Source: Onchidella celtica (Eukaryota > Mollusca > Gastropoda > Systellommatophora > Onchidiidae). From it: a stretch of 64,000 bases of DNA. The stretch covers positions 36,876,999 to 36,940,998 of the forward strand of contig OZ007575.1 in assembly GCA_963931925.1 (NCBI GenBank). The letters run 5' to 3'. The notes under the pieces were generated by a model, which was given only the letters and a program-made list of their open reading frames with translations, was not told the DNA's origin and made no database searches. Below are positions 48,660 through 58,809 of this stretch, piece after piece. The position numbers and the translations under genes were made by a program. Position 1 is the first letter of the stretch, and each line of letters starts with the position of its first letter.

Positions 48660-50900
48660 CCTTATTCAGGATTTATTGACAGTAGTAGTGGGAATGTGGT
48701 GGCAATTGTGAATGACAACAGTCCTGTTAAACAAGCGTTTTTAAGCTATTTGCCACTCGTAGTGCCAATAAACTCTGGATGGCTGTCACCTGTAGATCAG
48801 TAGATGCCACAAGATCCCTGTTCCTGGTGTATGACCCAGTTCATCTACTGAAGAACATTAGGGACAATTGGCACTCAGAGAAAGCAAAATGTCTTCCATT
48901 TCCCCACCCTGACCAACACCAGGGCTGCGGAGCCGGAGCGTTGGAGCCGGAGTTTTTTGCTGGAGCCGGAGCCGGAGCCAGAAAAAAAAATTGCTGGAGC
49001 CGGAGCCAGACAAAAATAATTTTGCTGGAGCCGGAGCCGGAGCCGGACAAAAATGTGTCCGGCTCCGGCTCCAATTCCATATTAATATTAAAAAAATGTT
49101 ATTTCATTTTTTAAATGTATATAATGCACACTATCCACTTAATCTAGTCAAAAAATGAGAGCTGTGTGGTTGTTTTTTTAAAAATTATTCTTTACCCACT
49201 CCCACCCCCTTGTTTTTATTGGTAAAAAATTTAAAACCATGTTTTTCCTTTCTTAAAGCACAAATGATAATACATGTAGATTGAATCTTTTTTTAAAAAA
49301 AATATCTGTACAAGCCAACCATAGATCTAATCGATCTTTTTTTCATATTTCAAGCTAATGTGATTTATTTTATGTTGGACTCTCAATCACAAAAATATGT
49401 TTTACATCTCCAGTCTTGTTTAAGGCCATTTTGGTCATGCATTATTAAATAAGTAATCTTGTTTTATGATTACTGCAATTAAAAATATTTTGCTTGAACT
49501 TTACCTATGATTGTCTGTTGTTCTTTTTTAAACATTTGTCATGTCTTTCTTGTTGATTTTATGTAGCAGTTAATTTTGCATTCGTGCCCTCATAATTTTA
49601 TGACTCTCCGAGTTGGAGCCGGAGCCGGAGCCGGAAAGTTGGAGCCGGAGGGTTTTTTGCTGGAGCCGGAGTTGGAGACGGAGATCAGAATTAACCTGGA
49701 GCCGGAGCCGGAATTTAGAATTGGCCTGGAGCCGGAGCCGGAATTTTTTTTGTCCGGCTCCGCAGCCCTGACCAACACGGAAACCTAATGACTGCAAGCT
49801 GGAAAGACCTGAAAGAATTTCATCACCAGGAAGCTGAGACAACAGTTAAAACTCTCTCACCTGAACAAATTTGCAGTCTACCCCAGCAACATTGAGAAAC
49901 AAAAAGTGTAAGTGTTCAGCAAAGCACGAAGCCTTCGTGGAAAGCGACAGCCACCTTTATTGACTCTATCCTTGATCTGTGGCTTATTTTTAATACAAAA
50001 GCACCCACTGGAGCTCTTGGTCACCGAATCTCTGTCCGAAATGCCATGGACAGCTGTCGAGGCCAGGAGCAGCTAAATATTCTTCAGTTCTGACCTGACA
50101 TCACCAGCCGCATGCAGCCAACAGGAACAAGCAGAGTCATGTCTTTAACCAAGGATACAACCAGTGCTCTAGGGTGAACCTGCAGATGCCTAATTGACCT
50201 ATGTGACCATCTCCTCAGCATCCCAACGTCCCAGAAACATGACAATGTTGCATAAATTGGTTTTTTCCAGCAGGACGACATGGAGCACCACTTTGCCCAT
50301 TTCAGATTGTCTGCTGGGTGCAATTATTACATCACAGCTGAAGATGTCACCTACATCCATGGTGTGGACAGAGCAAAGTTGATGCTTCAATATAAATGAT
50401 ACGGATATGGATTTGTCAGACCACCGTCATATCTGTGAAGTCTGTGACAAGCAAGTGACAGATGAGGAATTTGAAATTATGGATAATCTGCCAAGCCATG
50501 TCGATAAGCTCACCTCTGATGAGAACATGGCCCTGTTTTACATTGGTGGATACATTGCTTCCAAACATAAGCAACTGCAAGTGAAAGGGTTGTTGACAGA
50601 CGTACCACAGGAATTCACAGATTTTACTGCCTCTTTAGACCGTGGCGTACTCAGTTTCCCATCAGTGGGCCTTTTCCAACTGCTAACTCAAGCCTATACT
50701 TTCCTCACTCTCTCGAAGAAGGTTAGTTGTCGCAAGCAATTAATCGACCTGATCAGCAAATTTTCAGCTCTATACCATTTGATATACTTGTGGACAACCT
50801 ATGTGCATCTCATCAACATTTTGATGAAAAGACTGTATCTCCATCTGTAGACAGGATCTGGTGCACATCAACAGTGCAGGAAGGTGGCAAAGCTGCCATA
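48660..50900 (+). pseudogene. P-element/THAP9-like transposase relic, copy 1 (split by a MITE)
   Basis: Upstream of the MITE, frames give VVAIVNDNSPVKQAF and RSLFLVYDPVHLLKNIRDNW, the second Asp motif (DPxHxxKxxRNxW) of P-type transposases. After the MITE (ends 49770) the frame resumes with NLMTASWKDLKEFHHQEAE, TATFIDSILDLWLIFNTKAP and FAHFRLSAGCNYYITAEDV. A C-terminal block at 50407-50850 reads CEVCDKQ, NMALFYIGGYIASKH and FTASLDRGVLSFPS. The YIxGYIAxKH and LDRGxLxxPS motifs are typical of the P/THAP9 C-terminus. Many stops and shifts make it dead. Confidence 0.7.
48920..49770. mobile_element. hAT-type MITE (851 bp) rich in GGAGCC repeats
   Basis: The ends are exact inverted repeats, CAGGGCTGCGGAGCCGGA on the left and its reverse complement on the right. 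Both sides are flanked by ACCAACAC (48912-48919 and 49771-49778). A CAGGG terminus with an 8-bp duplication is the hAT signature. Inside each end are repeated GGAGCCGGAGCCGG blocks; the centre is AT-rich and non-coding. It interrupts the P-like transposase relic, whose sequence continues on the far side. Confidence 0.9.
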
Positions 50901-51560
50901 TGCTGCTTCATAATTGAAGAAACGGTATGTAGTTCAATAGTAGTTGCTCTGCTCGTCAATAAAGGTTGGGTTTTGTTGTTGATAGGCTACTTTTACATTA
51001 TTATAAACACAACAATGCAAACAAATGAATCAATGTTGAAGTTTGTTCCCCATCCCCAGGCAGTCGATTCGCAGGAGCACACTGTTGATTCTCAAGATGA
51101 CCACCTGGCTACTTCTGATGATCAGCCTTCGACACTCGCTATCTTCACAAGTCATGGTACTGATACATGAGGACCTCAAATTCTTTGAGCGCGGATCGTG
51201 GTCATGACGGCCAAACCTTCAGTTACATGCAGCACGGCTGCGATAGATAGTAGTCCCATTCAGTGGGACGTTACCATATGAATAGACATTTTCTTTACTG
51301 CTGCCGACTGTTAGCCAACACCTCATTTCCTTTTCATGAAATGGTCATGCCAATGGTGGAAGAGCTAACAGCAGATGATTATATGGATTTTCAAGTCAAC
51401 ATCATCCAAGACTTGAGGAGAAAGAGGGCAGGACTGGCCAATTTTTACATGCCGAGTCCATCAAAGTACATGTATCAACCAGCAGTCCCTAGCTCACACA
51501 CACTCACTTCACTGGATACGTATTACACACCATACAATACAAACCCCAGTGATTAGTGTC
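50901..51560 (+). other. Possible exons of unknown protein
   Basis: A frame ending near 50930 (GGKAAICCFIIEET) reaches GTATGT, and an acceptor-like CCCCATCCCCAG precedes 51061. Downstream, 51263-51556 reads FHEMVMPMVEELTADDYMDFQ and DLRRKRAGLANF. This may be the tail of the P-like gene or of a separate gene. I do not recognise the family. Confidence 0.35.
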
Positions 51561-51829
51561 AACCTCTTCTTCTCCACTTTGTTTTTGATTTCATTATTCA
51601 TTAAACTATCATCAAATGGCTTTGCTATTCCTGGCTGCATTTTATTGGGTTGTGATCTGGTTGAGTGAGATGTGACGATACCTTCTTTGTTTGGGTAAAT
51701 ACACTCCAGCACGGATTCCTTGAACTCAATGGGACAAGCAAAAAAGTTTGATTCGTAATTCGAGGAATAACGAGGACAAATGATAATAAAGGGAGAAATA
51801 GGACATTAAAATCTGTTTGTGCAATACGT

Positions 51830-52795
51830 GTGTTCGAGGAATGCGTGTTCGTGGAATCAGCTTTTCAGTTCCAGAAAATGAGAGATGTTATTCTTGACCT
51901 TAAGAGATGGGGTGCAAGTGTTGTAGCCATCATTTGTGACAACAACAGGGTTAACCAGTCTTTCTTCGGTATGTGCTCCAAAATGAATCTACAAACTCCT
52001 TGGATTGCTCAGTCTCCTTGCGATAATACAAGACCTCTTTTCCTGATATATGATCCTGTTCATCTCATGAAGAATTTGCGGAACAACTGGATTACAGAAA
52101 AAACTAAAGCCATCGATTTTTATCTTCAAACTTCTGATACCCCAAAAACGGCCAAGTGGTCAGACCTTCAAGAACTGTTTGAGCATGAAAGCAACACCTT
52201 GGTGAAATTGTTTGACCTCAGAAAAGCTGCAATAAATCCAAGTAATATTCACAAGAAGAAAGCATGTTTAGCCCTCAAAGTATTTTCTGAAAAAACAAGT
52301 GCTGCTCTCAACTCTTGCACTGCATCTACACCATCATGGAAGAATACTGCAGATTTCATTGATGAAGTGTTGAGATTGTGGAAAGTCTTCAATACTATGA
52401 CTCCTGTTCAGCATATTCGTCTATGAGATCCCGATCGAACACCAGTGTCTCTTACAGGAAACCAGCAACTGGAGATTCTTCAGTCTTGGGCTGACTCTGC
52501 CACAAAGATGATGCCTTCCAGCAAGCAGAGAATAAGAGCTCTTACCAAGGATACAGCCAATGCTCATTTCAACAAACAAAATCATGAACACGTACATCAC
52601 CACATAGAACTGCAACATCAACTCCAATACAAGAAAACAACAAACACGCTGCACCATATCCAACAATATGCCTCATACAAGTCAGCTGTTTACCGGATGA
52701 GACAGAAAGTGGGGAATATTAAAGGAGAACGAATGGCTCAAACACTAAGGCAGATGGCACACAGAACTAGACAAAACGTCAAGCGGACATAGTGG
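51830..52795 (+). pseudogene. P-element/THAP9-like transposase, copy 2 (one stop)
   Basis: One frame of about 320 codons starts in FQFQKMRDVILDLKRWG and reads ASVVAIICDNNRVNQSFF, RPLFLIYDPVHLMKNLRNNW, KWSDLQELFEHES, ALNSCTASTP and FIDEVLRLWKVFNTM. A single TGA at 52424-52426 is followed in the same frame by TPVSLTGNQQLEILQSW and RIRALTKDTANAHF to 52795. The CDNN and YDPVH motifs carry the two Asp residues of the P-type RNase H-like domain, and the FIDxxLxLWKxFN segment fits the family. The N-terminal THAP domain is not present. It is better preserved than copy 1. Confidence 0.72.
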
Positions 52796-53034
52796 GCGGC
52801 TTTTTAAATAATGATCTTACTTTGATTATATAAAGCTGTCCCACAGGAAGTTTCTTTGACTTTTTTTCTTAACCGAAATGTCTACGCTACGAGCCATGAC
52901 CCACTTTCCGTTTTGTCACGGGAAAAGGGAAATGAACGAACCGGCAACCGATCCAGCAAGACTAGGTTTAGAGGTTAGAGGTCGGAGGTCAACACAAGTG
53001 ACTGTTCCCGCTTTCGGAGTCGGATGCACTACAA

Positions 53035-53217
53035 TGGCTGATGTTGAGAACATGACTGAAACTGAAGAAGAACAAGACATAAATTTAATATTGATTTCGC
53101 TTGTAAGGAGCGAGAAATACATCTATGATCTTCTAAGATAAGCGCCATAAGGATCGCAATTTGCTTGCGAGAACTTGGACCCAAATAGGGAGCGAACCTG
53201 GCATTTCTGGTGAAGGT
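53035..53217 (+). pseudogene. MADF-domain exon, broken
   Basis: From the ATG at 53035 the frame reads MADVENMTETEEEQD then LISLVRSEKYIYD. After a frameshift near 53135 it continues HKDRNLLARTWTQIG and ends at a GTATGT donor at 53218. The LIxxVRxxxxxYD...HKDxxxxxxxWxxIG pattern is the first two-thirds of an MADF DNA-binding domain. Harbinger-type elements carry such a second protein that helps target the transposase, and a Harbinger exon lies 190 bp away on the other strand. Later exons were not found. Confidence 0.6.
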
Positions 53218-53406
53218 ATGTATGTAGGTAGATCTAGATCTAGATGCCTGTTGTTGTTTTTGTTTCGTTCTTTTTAGCAACATCGTTTCATATTGCACTG
53301 GTATACTTATGGTACAATCATACAATGGAAAGAAAAAGAAAAAGGCGCATGGGTTATTCAACGTTGAGTGAAAATGGCGTTGATTTATAATGATCAATCA
53401 TTAAAC

Positions 53407-53693
53407 ATTTAAATACAGACAAGTTCATTAACCCAGTCTAGACGTCCCTGATCACACATGAAATAATCGGCGAAGGCCTCCCTTGCGTTTATGGCTTTCT
53501 CAGATCTGCGACCAGGATGTTCAATCCTCTCCCAGTCGAGTAGAGCATTGGTATTTGCCTCTGTCGATTCACCAGTACCGGTAGAAGTTGGCTTGTCTTG
53601 CATTTTACCATCCCTTGTTCTAACGAAATTGTGCAGCGCGCAAGCTGCTTTCACGAATTTCACAGCATTTTCGACGTCGGCTCGAAGGGGTTG
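53407..53693 (-). pseudogene. HARBI1-like (Harbinger) transposase C-terminal exon
   Basis: Minus-strand acceptor (TTTACTACTTCCAG) gives an exon starting at 53693: QPLRADVENAVKFVKAACAL then HNFVRTRDG, and after a variable region EKAINAREAFADYF to a stop at about 53409. The KxxxAxCxLHNFxR motif is the usual end of Harbinger DDE transposases. The exon is intact but isolated; I see no upstream catalytic exons to its right. It is a partial element with the MADF exon to its left. Confidence 0.68.
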
Positions 53694-53699
53694 CTGGAA

Positions 53700-55335
53700 G
53701 TAGTAAATGAAATGGACGTCTTTCGGCCATCTTTAAAATATATAAAATTTCACCCTTATTAGCATATATACATATGAAAAAGTAAGCTTTATCAATAAAA
53801 ATAAAACATAAACTCCCCTAACACTCTCTCACCCCGAGTTTTAGAGAGTTTGAGAATCCCTGGTTTTAGAATTCCTGCAAAAAGCTGAACGCGCTGCACA
53901 GGCTGGAAACCCCGCTGTTGCAATTATTGATCTTTGTTTGCAGCACTGCGACATTAAGCCAACCAACCAAAGCGTTTGTTGAGTAGTCACACCTTATTTC
54001 CCCAGCGAGCTCAGAATCAATTTCCCCGGGCAACTCATTTGCTTCATGTACTTCGTGGAGAAAAGTGTCACAAATCCCAGACTGGGAGATGTAATAAGTT
54101 ATGACAGGACAACAATCACGAACAAACAAGTTAACACTTAACAGAACAATCCATCAGACTCACACATTTATTAAACATAATTATACATCTAATAGCGCAA
54201 TTACATATATTATATTATTGAAATGACTGCCGTACAACGGCCTTATTCTCACACACACTCTCCCTCGGATCCACAATCCGGTAGTTACTCCTAAAGGCAC
54301 TTCGGCCTCAGCCTCTCCCCTCAGGGTCTTAATAGTACATTAATGATTCACCGGCACCGCAGTCTCTCAATATCACCTTCCTATTGTCATACACCGTAGC
54401 ACTCCCCTAGCACCTCAGTAGGGCAATAACACATTATTATTTCCATAGCCATCAACATGGCAACAACATAATATCAGTTCACTAGCCTATCAACATGGCA
54501 ACAATATAGTATCTCATTCACTCTCATATCTACGTCCCTGTCCGTGGCCTGACTGCCACGACTTTATGTGCCTCTACTGTCCTGCACTGACAGCCTCACT
54601 TCTGGCCTATGTGTGGCCTCCGGCCCTATGCTGGCCTATCCCCTGTGCTCATCGAGGTGGCTCTGCGGCCCGTCCCCGACACCTACAAGAATAACATTAC
54701 ATTGGTATAATACCCTACCATTCCTATTCACTCCACCTCTCCTTACAACCCATGAAGCGTACACACACTAGTTCACCTTCCACTCACCACACATCTTACG
54801 GTAACACACCTCCATCGGAGTACACACTACTCACTCGCGCTACAAATCCATGAACTCACTTTCATCTATCGCTCATGGCGCACATTGCTATATCCAATAT
54901 CAAGGACTTCCACATTCCTCACATATACTTATTCACATCATGGTAATAGACGAATATAATATAATACATCAATCATAATAATCAATCAACATTCTACATA
55001 CCAGTCATAACTGGAAAGACTTTCTCCTAGTCTTCTCGACTGCTTCCTTTTATCTCTGCCCGATGGGCTATTATTCACAGATCCGCTCCCTAGGACCTTC
55101 TAACTTGCAGTGATAGTTATACAGCGCTTTCGCCTCCTTCAGACCCCGCCCCCACTACTACTCACAACAGCACGCTTAACTTGCTGTCTACTGTGAGTCC
55201 TTACTCTACACCCGCTCTGCAGCAATCCCCTTAATTGCACTCACTCCACTCGTGACAAAAAGGTGTGTTTCAGTTTTAGTGTGGTGTGTATCGTCATTTC
55301 TCTGGATTGCTTAGATCGAAGTGGTTCTTTTCATC
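53700..55335. other. Gene-less stretch, possible solo LTR
   Basis: No gene family is recognised. From about 54118 to 55257 the minus strand looks LTR-like: it begins TGTCACGAGTGGAGTG, has a TATA-like GATAAAAGG near 55042 and an AATAAA signal near 54163. No matching 5-bp target duplication or second copy was found, so this is only a suggestion. A CATGGCAACAA motif is repeated at about 54457 and 54492. Confidence 0.3.
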
Positions 55336-56592
55336 ATGGATGATCAAAATGATACACTGCTTTTATCCCAAGAGAGCAACATGGATTGTGGTTCACAAAC
55401 TTTGGATTGGGATTATTCTGACTTATTTTTGTGGACAGAGGAACAAAAACTTATTCTCAATGAACATATTCAGTTTCATAAAAAGACAGCTGCTGTCTTA
55501 AGCTCGACTCGGCTCCTTCTTATTTACAAGATTTGATAAAACTGTATACACCAGGGAGAAGTTTAAGATCCTCCACTGATTCCACCATGCTAGTGACACC
55601 TGTGAAATCATACAGATGTTATGGTGAACGATCATTCACATATATTGGCCCCTTAATGTGGAACAAGTTACCTATGGAACTGAGACAAACAAAATCATTA
55701 GTAAGTTTCAAAAGGCAGCTAAAGCATTTTTTGTTCCAGCAGGCTTATTTTTCTTGACTTACCTGAGGGGAGAGAGCATGTGATAGAAGGAGTGAGAATG
55801 TGATGGGAAGAGAGAGAGAGGGGGGTGGGAGAGGGAGTGTGGGAGAGAGAGGAATGAGTTTTTATTACTTGTAAAGCGCATTGAGCATTTATTGGAAATG
55901 CGCTATATAAATGTAATTTATTATTATTATTATTATTATTATTAAGCGAACTGAGAAAAAGTGGACCCAGTGATCAATCTAAACTACCAAAACTTCCAAC
56001 TCAACCAAAAAGGAAATTGAATTCTTTGTATCACACTGGAGTAAAGAAAAAGAAATCAAGATCTCCACAAGAAGTACACGATTACCTGTGTTCTAAAGAA
56101 ATTAATCCAAAACTCAAATTCGAAAAAGAAATCTTTTTCTTCAAACTGGAGAGTATAGAGACAATTGAAAATGCCATACAAAAGCTTCATGATTGTTATA
56201 AACATATTAAACTCCAAGATGCAACATCTATGTTTATAAATTTGCGATATGGAGAACTTTTGGAACTTACATTTTCACTTTATAAAACGGAAAAGATGGC
56301 TGGAAAAAGGACTGGAAAATGGGAAACATGGTTAACCAAGAACATTGGAATATGCAGTAGATATGCACGCAGACTGAGAGAGATTTATCAACTCTTTGGA
56401 ACTTGTTCTAGCTTTTATGCTCTTGGTATTTCTTTTCATGAATTCTACCAAATGAAAACTGCTATTAAGGACATGTTGAAAAGTAATGAAACGTTCAAAA
56501 AGTATTGGGAAACATCGGTAGACATTTATGGATCTGATATACAGCAAAGCTCTCAAGAAGTAGTAGAAAACAGCAAAGCTCTCAAGAAGTAG
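55336..56592 (+). pseudogene. Unknown gene split by a LINE fragment
   Basis: The left part starts at an ATG at 55336 (MDDQNDTLLLSQESNMD, WTEEQKLILNEHIQ) and is open to 55503. After the LINE the same codon phase resumes at 55948 and runs open to 56592, with KKKKSRSPQEVHDYL, then a helical region, WLTKNIGICSRYARRLREIY and LGISFHEFYQMKTAI. The 6-bp target duplication TTAAGC keeps the two parts in register. Apart from the LINE, the only oddity is a 29-bp duplication near the 3' end. I recall similar WxxxNxGIxxxYxxxLR proteins as repeated hypothetical proteins in invertebrates but cannot name a function. It may belong to the virus-like block that follows; that is inference from proximity only. Confidence 0.6.
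55504..55941 (+). mobile_element. 5'-truncated LINE (438 bp) inserted in the unknown gene
   Basis: It begins in the C-terminal part of a LINE reverse transcriptase protein (LDSAPSYLQDLIKLYTPGRS, then YGERSFTYIGPLMWNKLP and a stop at 55755-55757). A GA-rich 3' UTR follows, then GCGCATTGAGCATT, ATGCGCTATATAAATG and (ATT)n. It is flanked by TTAAGC at 55498-55503 and 55942-55947. All of this is typical of target-primed reverse transcription with 5' truncation. The tail is nearly the same as that of the SINE at 38879-39575. Confidence 0.85.
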
Positions 56593-56599
56593 TAGAAAA
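56542..56599 (+). repeat. 29-bp direct tandem duplication
   Basis: 56542-56570 and 56571-56599 are identical (starting CAGCAAAGCTCTCAAGAAG). Since 29 is not a multiple of three, the second copy is read in another frame and supplies the current stop of the unknown gene. Confidence 0.9.
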
Positions 56600-56608
56600 C
56601 TTGATAGT

Positions 56609-57001
56609 CATAACACGTCAACTCGAATTAGGTCGCTGACCTGCCAGTTCCGCCAGAGATGAGTCATAGCAAGTCAACTCGAATTAGGTCGCGGACCTGC
56701 CAGTTCCGCCAGAGATGAATCATAGCAAGTCAGCTCGAATTAGGTCGCGGACCTGCCAGTTCCGCCAGAGATGAATCATAACACGTCAACTCGAATTATG
56801 TCGCGGACCTGCCAGTTCCGCCAGAGATGAATCATAGCAAGTCAACTCGAATTAGGTCGCGGACCTGCCAGTTCCGCCCAAGATGAATCCTAACACGTCA
56901 ACTCGAATTAGGTCGCGGACCTGCCAGTTCCGCCAGAGATGAATCATAACACGTCAACTCGAATTAGGTCGCGGACCTGCCAGTTCCGCCAGAGATGAGT
57001 C
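56609..57001 (+). repeat. Seven-copy 56-bp array with palindromic core
   Basis: ACTCGAATTA recurs at 56621, 56677, 56733, 56789, 56845, 56901 and 56957, a strict 56-bp period. Each unit contains AGGTCGCGGACCT, an inverted repeat AGGTC-GCG-GACCT (one unit has GCT in place of GCG, another ATGTC), followed by CCAGTTCCGCCAGAGATGA. It lies between the unknown gene and the ATPase. The array is much more GC-rich than the flanking genes. Confidence 0.92.
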
Positions 57002-57511
57002 TATCAGAGCGATTGATTAAGACAGAGTTCACAGTTCAAGCGTGGGACAGCGATTCTTCATATAAACATCTACGTTAGCAGCCTTAGCAACGGCAATCCA
57101 CCTGGAACACCCTAACCACTTCTCTTCAAAATCTCCTCTGCTCGGTCAAACCCGCCATCACTCATTAGAGGGTTATGACCCCCATTTAGACTTTGTTGGC
57201 ATTCTGTTAATAGAAACGAATGCCACTTAGTGTTTTTGAGGGTCCCGAGCATATCAACAAATGAATGGTTCCCACTCCCTTACACACACACACACTCCCC
57301 CTACACACACACAAACACTCCCTTACACACACACACTTCCCTCACACACATACGCATCTGTATTGTTGCGTCACAGGCCAAAAACCCGGGAGAACCAATG
57401 CAGGGGACATAACCAAGAAAATACAACACTATTTCTAAGAGGACAACAGTTATTTCCTATATAGTTATTGTTGGGAATAATACTAGTTTTTCATTTTCTT
57501 TTATTTTTAAA
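57002..57511. other. Spacer with (CA)n and possible ATPase promoter
   Basis: CACACA runs at about 57282-57350 alternate with CTCCCTTA / CTTCCCTC blocks. A TATATAG at 57458 lies about 50 bp upstream of the ATPase start and could be a TATA box; this is only a position-based guess. Confidence 0.4.
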
Positions 57512-58264
57512 ATGGATGTAAAAAATCTTGCTTGTGATGATAATTTAACAAATAGAAACAATAGTCCTATGTTACCTAAAAGTATAAGAGGAATTATATT
57601 AGGAAAATGTGGATCAGGAAAGACTAATTTACTGTTAAATCTCCTGCTACAAAAAGGATGGCTAGATTATAATAATTTATATATTTTCGGTAAGTCTTTA
57701 CTCCAAACTGAATACAAGATTATAAAAACGGGTTTTGAACAGAATCTACCCAAGGATGTTTTATTTAAATTATTCAATCAAAAAGACTATTTTAGGAAAA
57801 AGAATATTTCTCTTTATCAATTATTAGAAGAAGCCGGAAAACAATTTAATGATTGTCAAAGACATTGCGTATCCAACTCTTATCCAATTAATTGCCAGTT
57901 TTATGAAAATACAGATGATGTTCCAGATCCAAATGAGTTAAATTCAGAAAATAAGAATTTAATGATATTTGATGATATTTTACTTGAGAAACAAAACAAA
58001 TGCGAAGCTTATTATTGTAGAGGAAGGCATAACAATGTTGACTGCTTCTACCTAACTCAAAATTATTTTAAATTACCAAGACAAACAATAAGAGAAAATG
58101 CAAACTTTATCTGCATTTTCAAGCAAGATAGAAAAAATATAACTCACATTTATGACGATCATGTAAGCGGTGATATGACATTAGAAGATTTTAAAAAGCT
58201 CTGTAAAAAATGTTGGGAAGAACCTTATAGATTTCTTGTAATTGACAATTTAGTGACAAATTAA
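57512..58264 (+). CDS. Polinton/adintovirus-like packaging ATPase (FtsK-HerA type)
   Basis: An intact 250-codon frame from an ATG in AAAATGG context. The P-loop GKCGSGKT (residues 31-38) follows a hydrophobic strand; Walker B is MIFDDI (151-156); a polar sensor-like motif LTQNYF is at 181-186 and a conserved arginine lies in QTIREN. GRHNNVDCFYLTQN is typical of the packaging ATPases of Polinton/Maverick and adintovirus elements, which drive DNA into capsids. Length fits that family. It is AT-rich and ends directly against the next ATG (stop 58262-58264, next start 58265), a virus-like packing of genes. No lesion is visible. A host ATPase is unlikely. Confidence 0.88.
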   Translation: MDVKNLACDDNLTNRNNSPMLPKSIRGIILGKCGSGKTNLLLNLLLQKGWLDYNNLYIFGKSLLQTEYKIIKTGFEQNLPKDVLFKLFNQKDYFRKKNISLYQLLEEAGKQFNDCQRHCVSNSYPINCQFYENTDDVPDPNELNSENKNLMIFDDILLEKQNKCEAYYCRGRHNNVDCFYLTQNYFKLPRQTIRENANFICIFKQDRKNITHIYDDHVSGDMTLEDFKKLCKKCWEEPYRFLVIDNLVTN

Positions 58265-58311
58265 ATGGAAAATATAGATATAAATTTAATACATTTTACA
58301 TACCTTAATAT
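58265..58311 (+). pseudogene. N-terminal stub of the capsid-like gene (before the transposon)
   Basis: The ATG follows the ATPase stop with no gap. About 15 codons are read before the transposon end at 58308-58312. Beyond that point the translation is transposon sequence. The codon phase of this stub matches that of the part resuming at 63128, counting one copy of the ATAT duplication. Confidence 0.7.
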
Positions 58312-58330
58312 CGTCGGTGCCGCAAGCAAA

Positions 58331-58809
58331 CCACTTAAGTCCAAATTTTGGGAACCTCGGAAAAACCCCTACACACATTCCTATGACATCAAGGGACCGT
58401 CTGATTCAACCTTCTTTCAAATCCACCAACGGCAAAACGAGAAATAGGAAGCAAACACACCACTTAAGTTTTCGCGGTTTTCGAATCTGTCGTCTGCATT
58501 CCACTCAAGTCAGCTCCAGCAATAATTGCCGTGTGATGAAAGAATCCTGTTGTTGACAGCTTTCCCTGGTCTTTCTGAACAGTTTTAGCCACTGTTTTTG
58601 TAAGTATAATAATAATCTATTTACATGTTTACTGTAAAATATGTAAAACAACTCAGTTTGAATTGAGACAAGCCTTAAATTTAAGTAGATTTGATAAGGA
58701 TGGGGGTTGCATAAGAAGGAAGGCTCTTTGGCACCGCAAGACTTACGCGTTTTGCTTGCAATCACGGTAAGACTGACGTTCGATTCGAGCTCACAATGGA
58801 CTTAAGTGC
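58331..58809. repeat. Left subterminal motif cluster
   Basis: CCACTTAAGT-type sites occur at 58331-58342, 58460-58469, 58501-58510 (with C for T: CCACTCAAGT) and, inverted, at 58798-58809. Several are preceded by GCAAAC. Such arrays usually bind transposase; here that is inference. Confidence 0.7.

Noticed and set aside
49570-49842. Frames rich in Gly-Ser/Pro-Glu repeats in the hAT MITE
   Set aside because: They translate GGAGCC repeats of a non-coding MITE.
56609-57001. CRISPR-like reading of the 56-bp array
   Set aside because: The whole 56-bp unit is repeated with no unique spacer; it is a simple tandem array.
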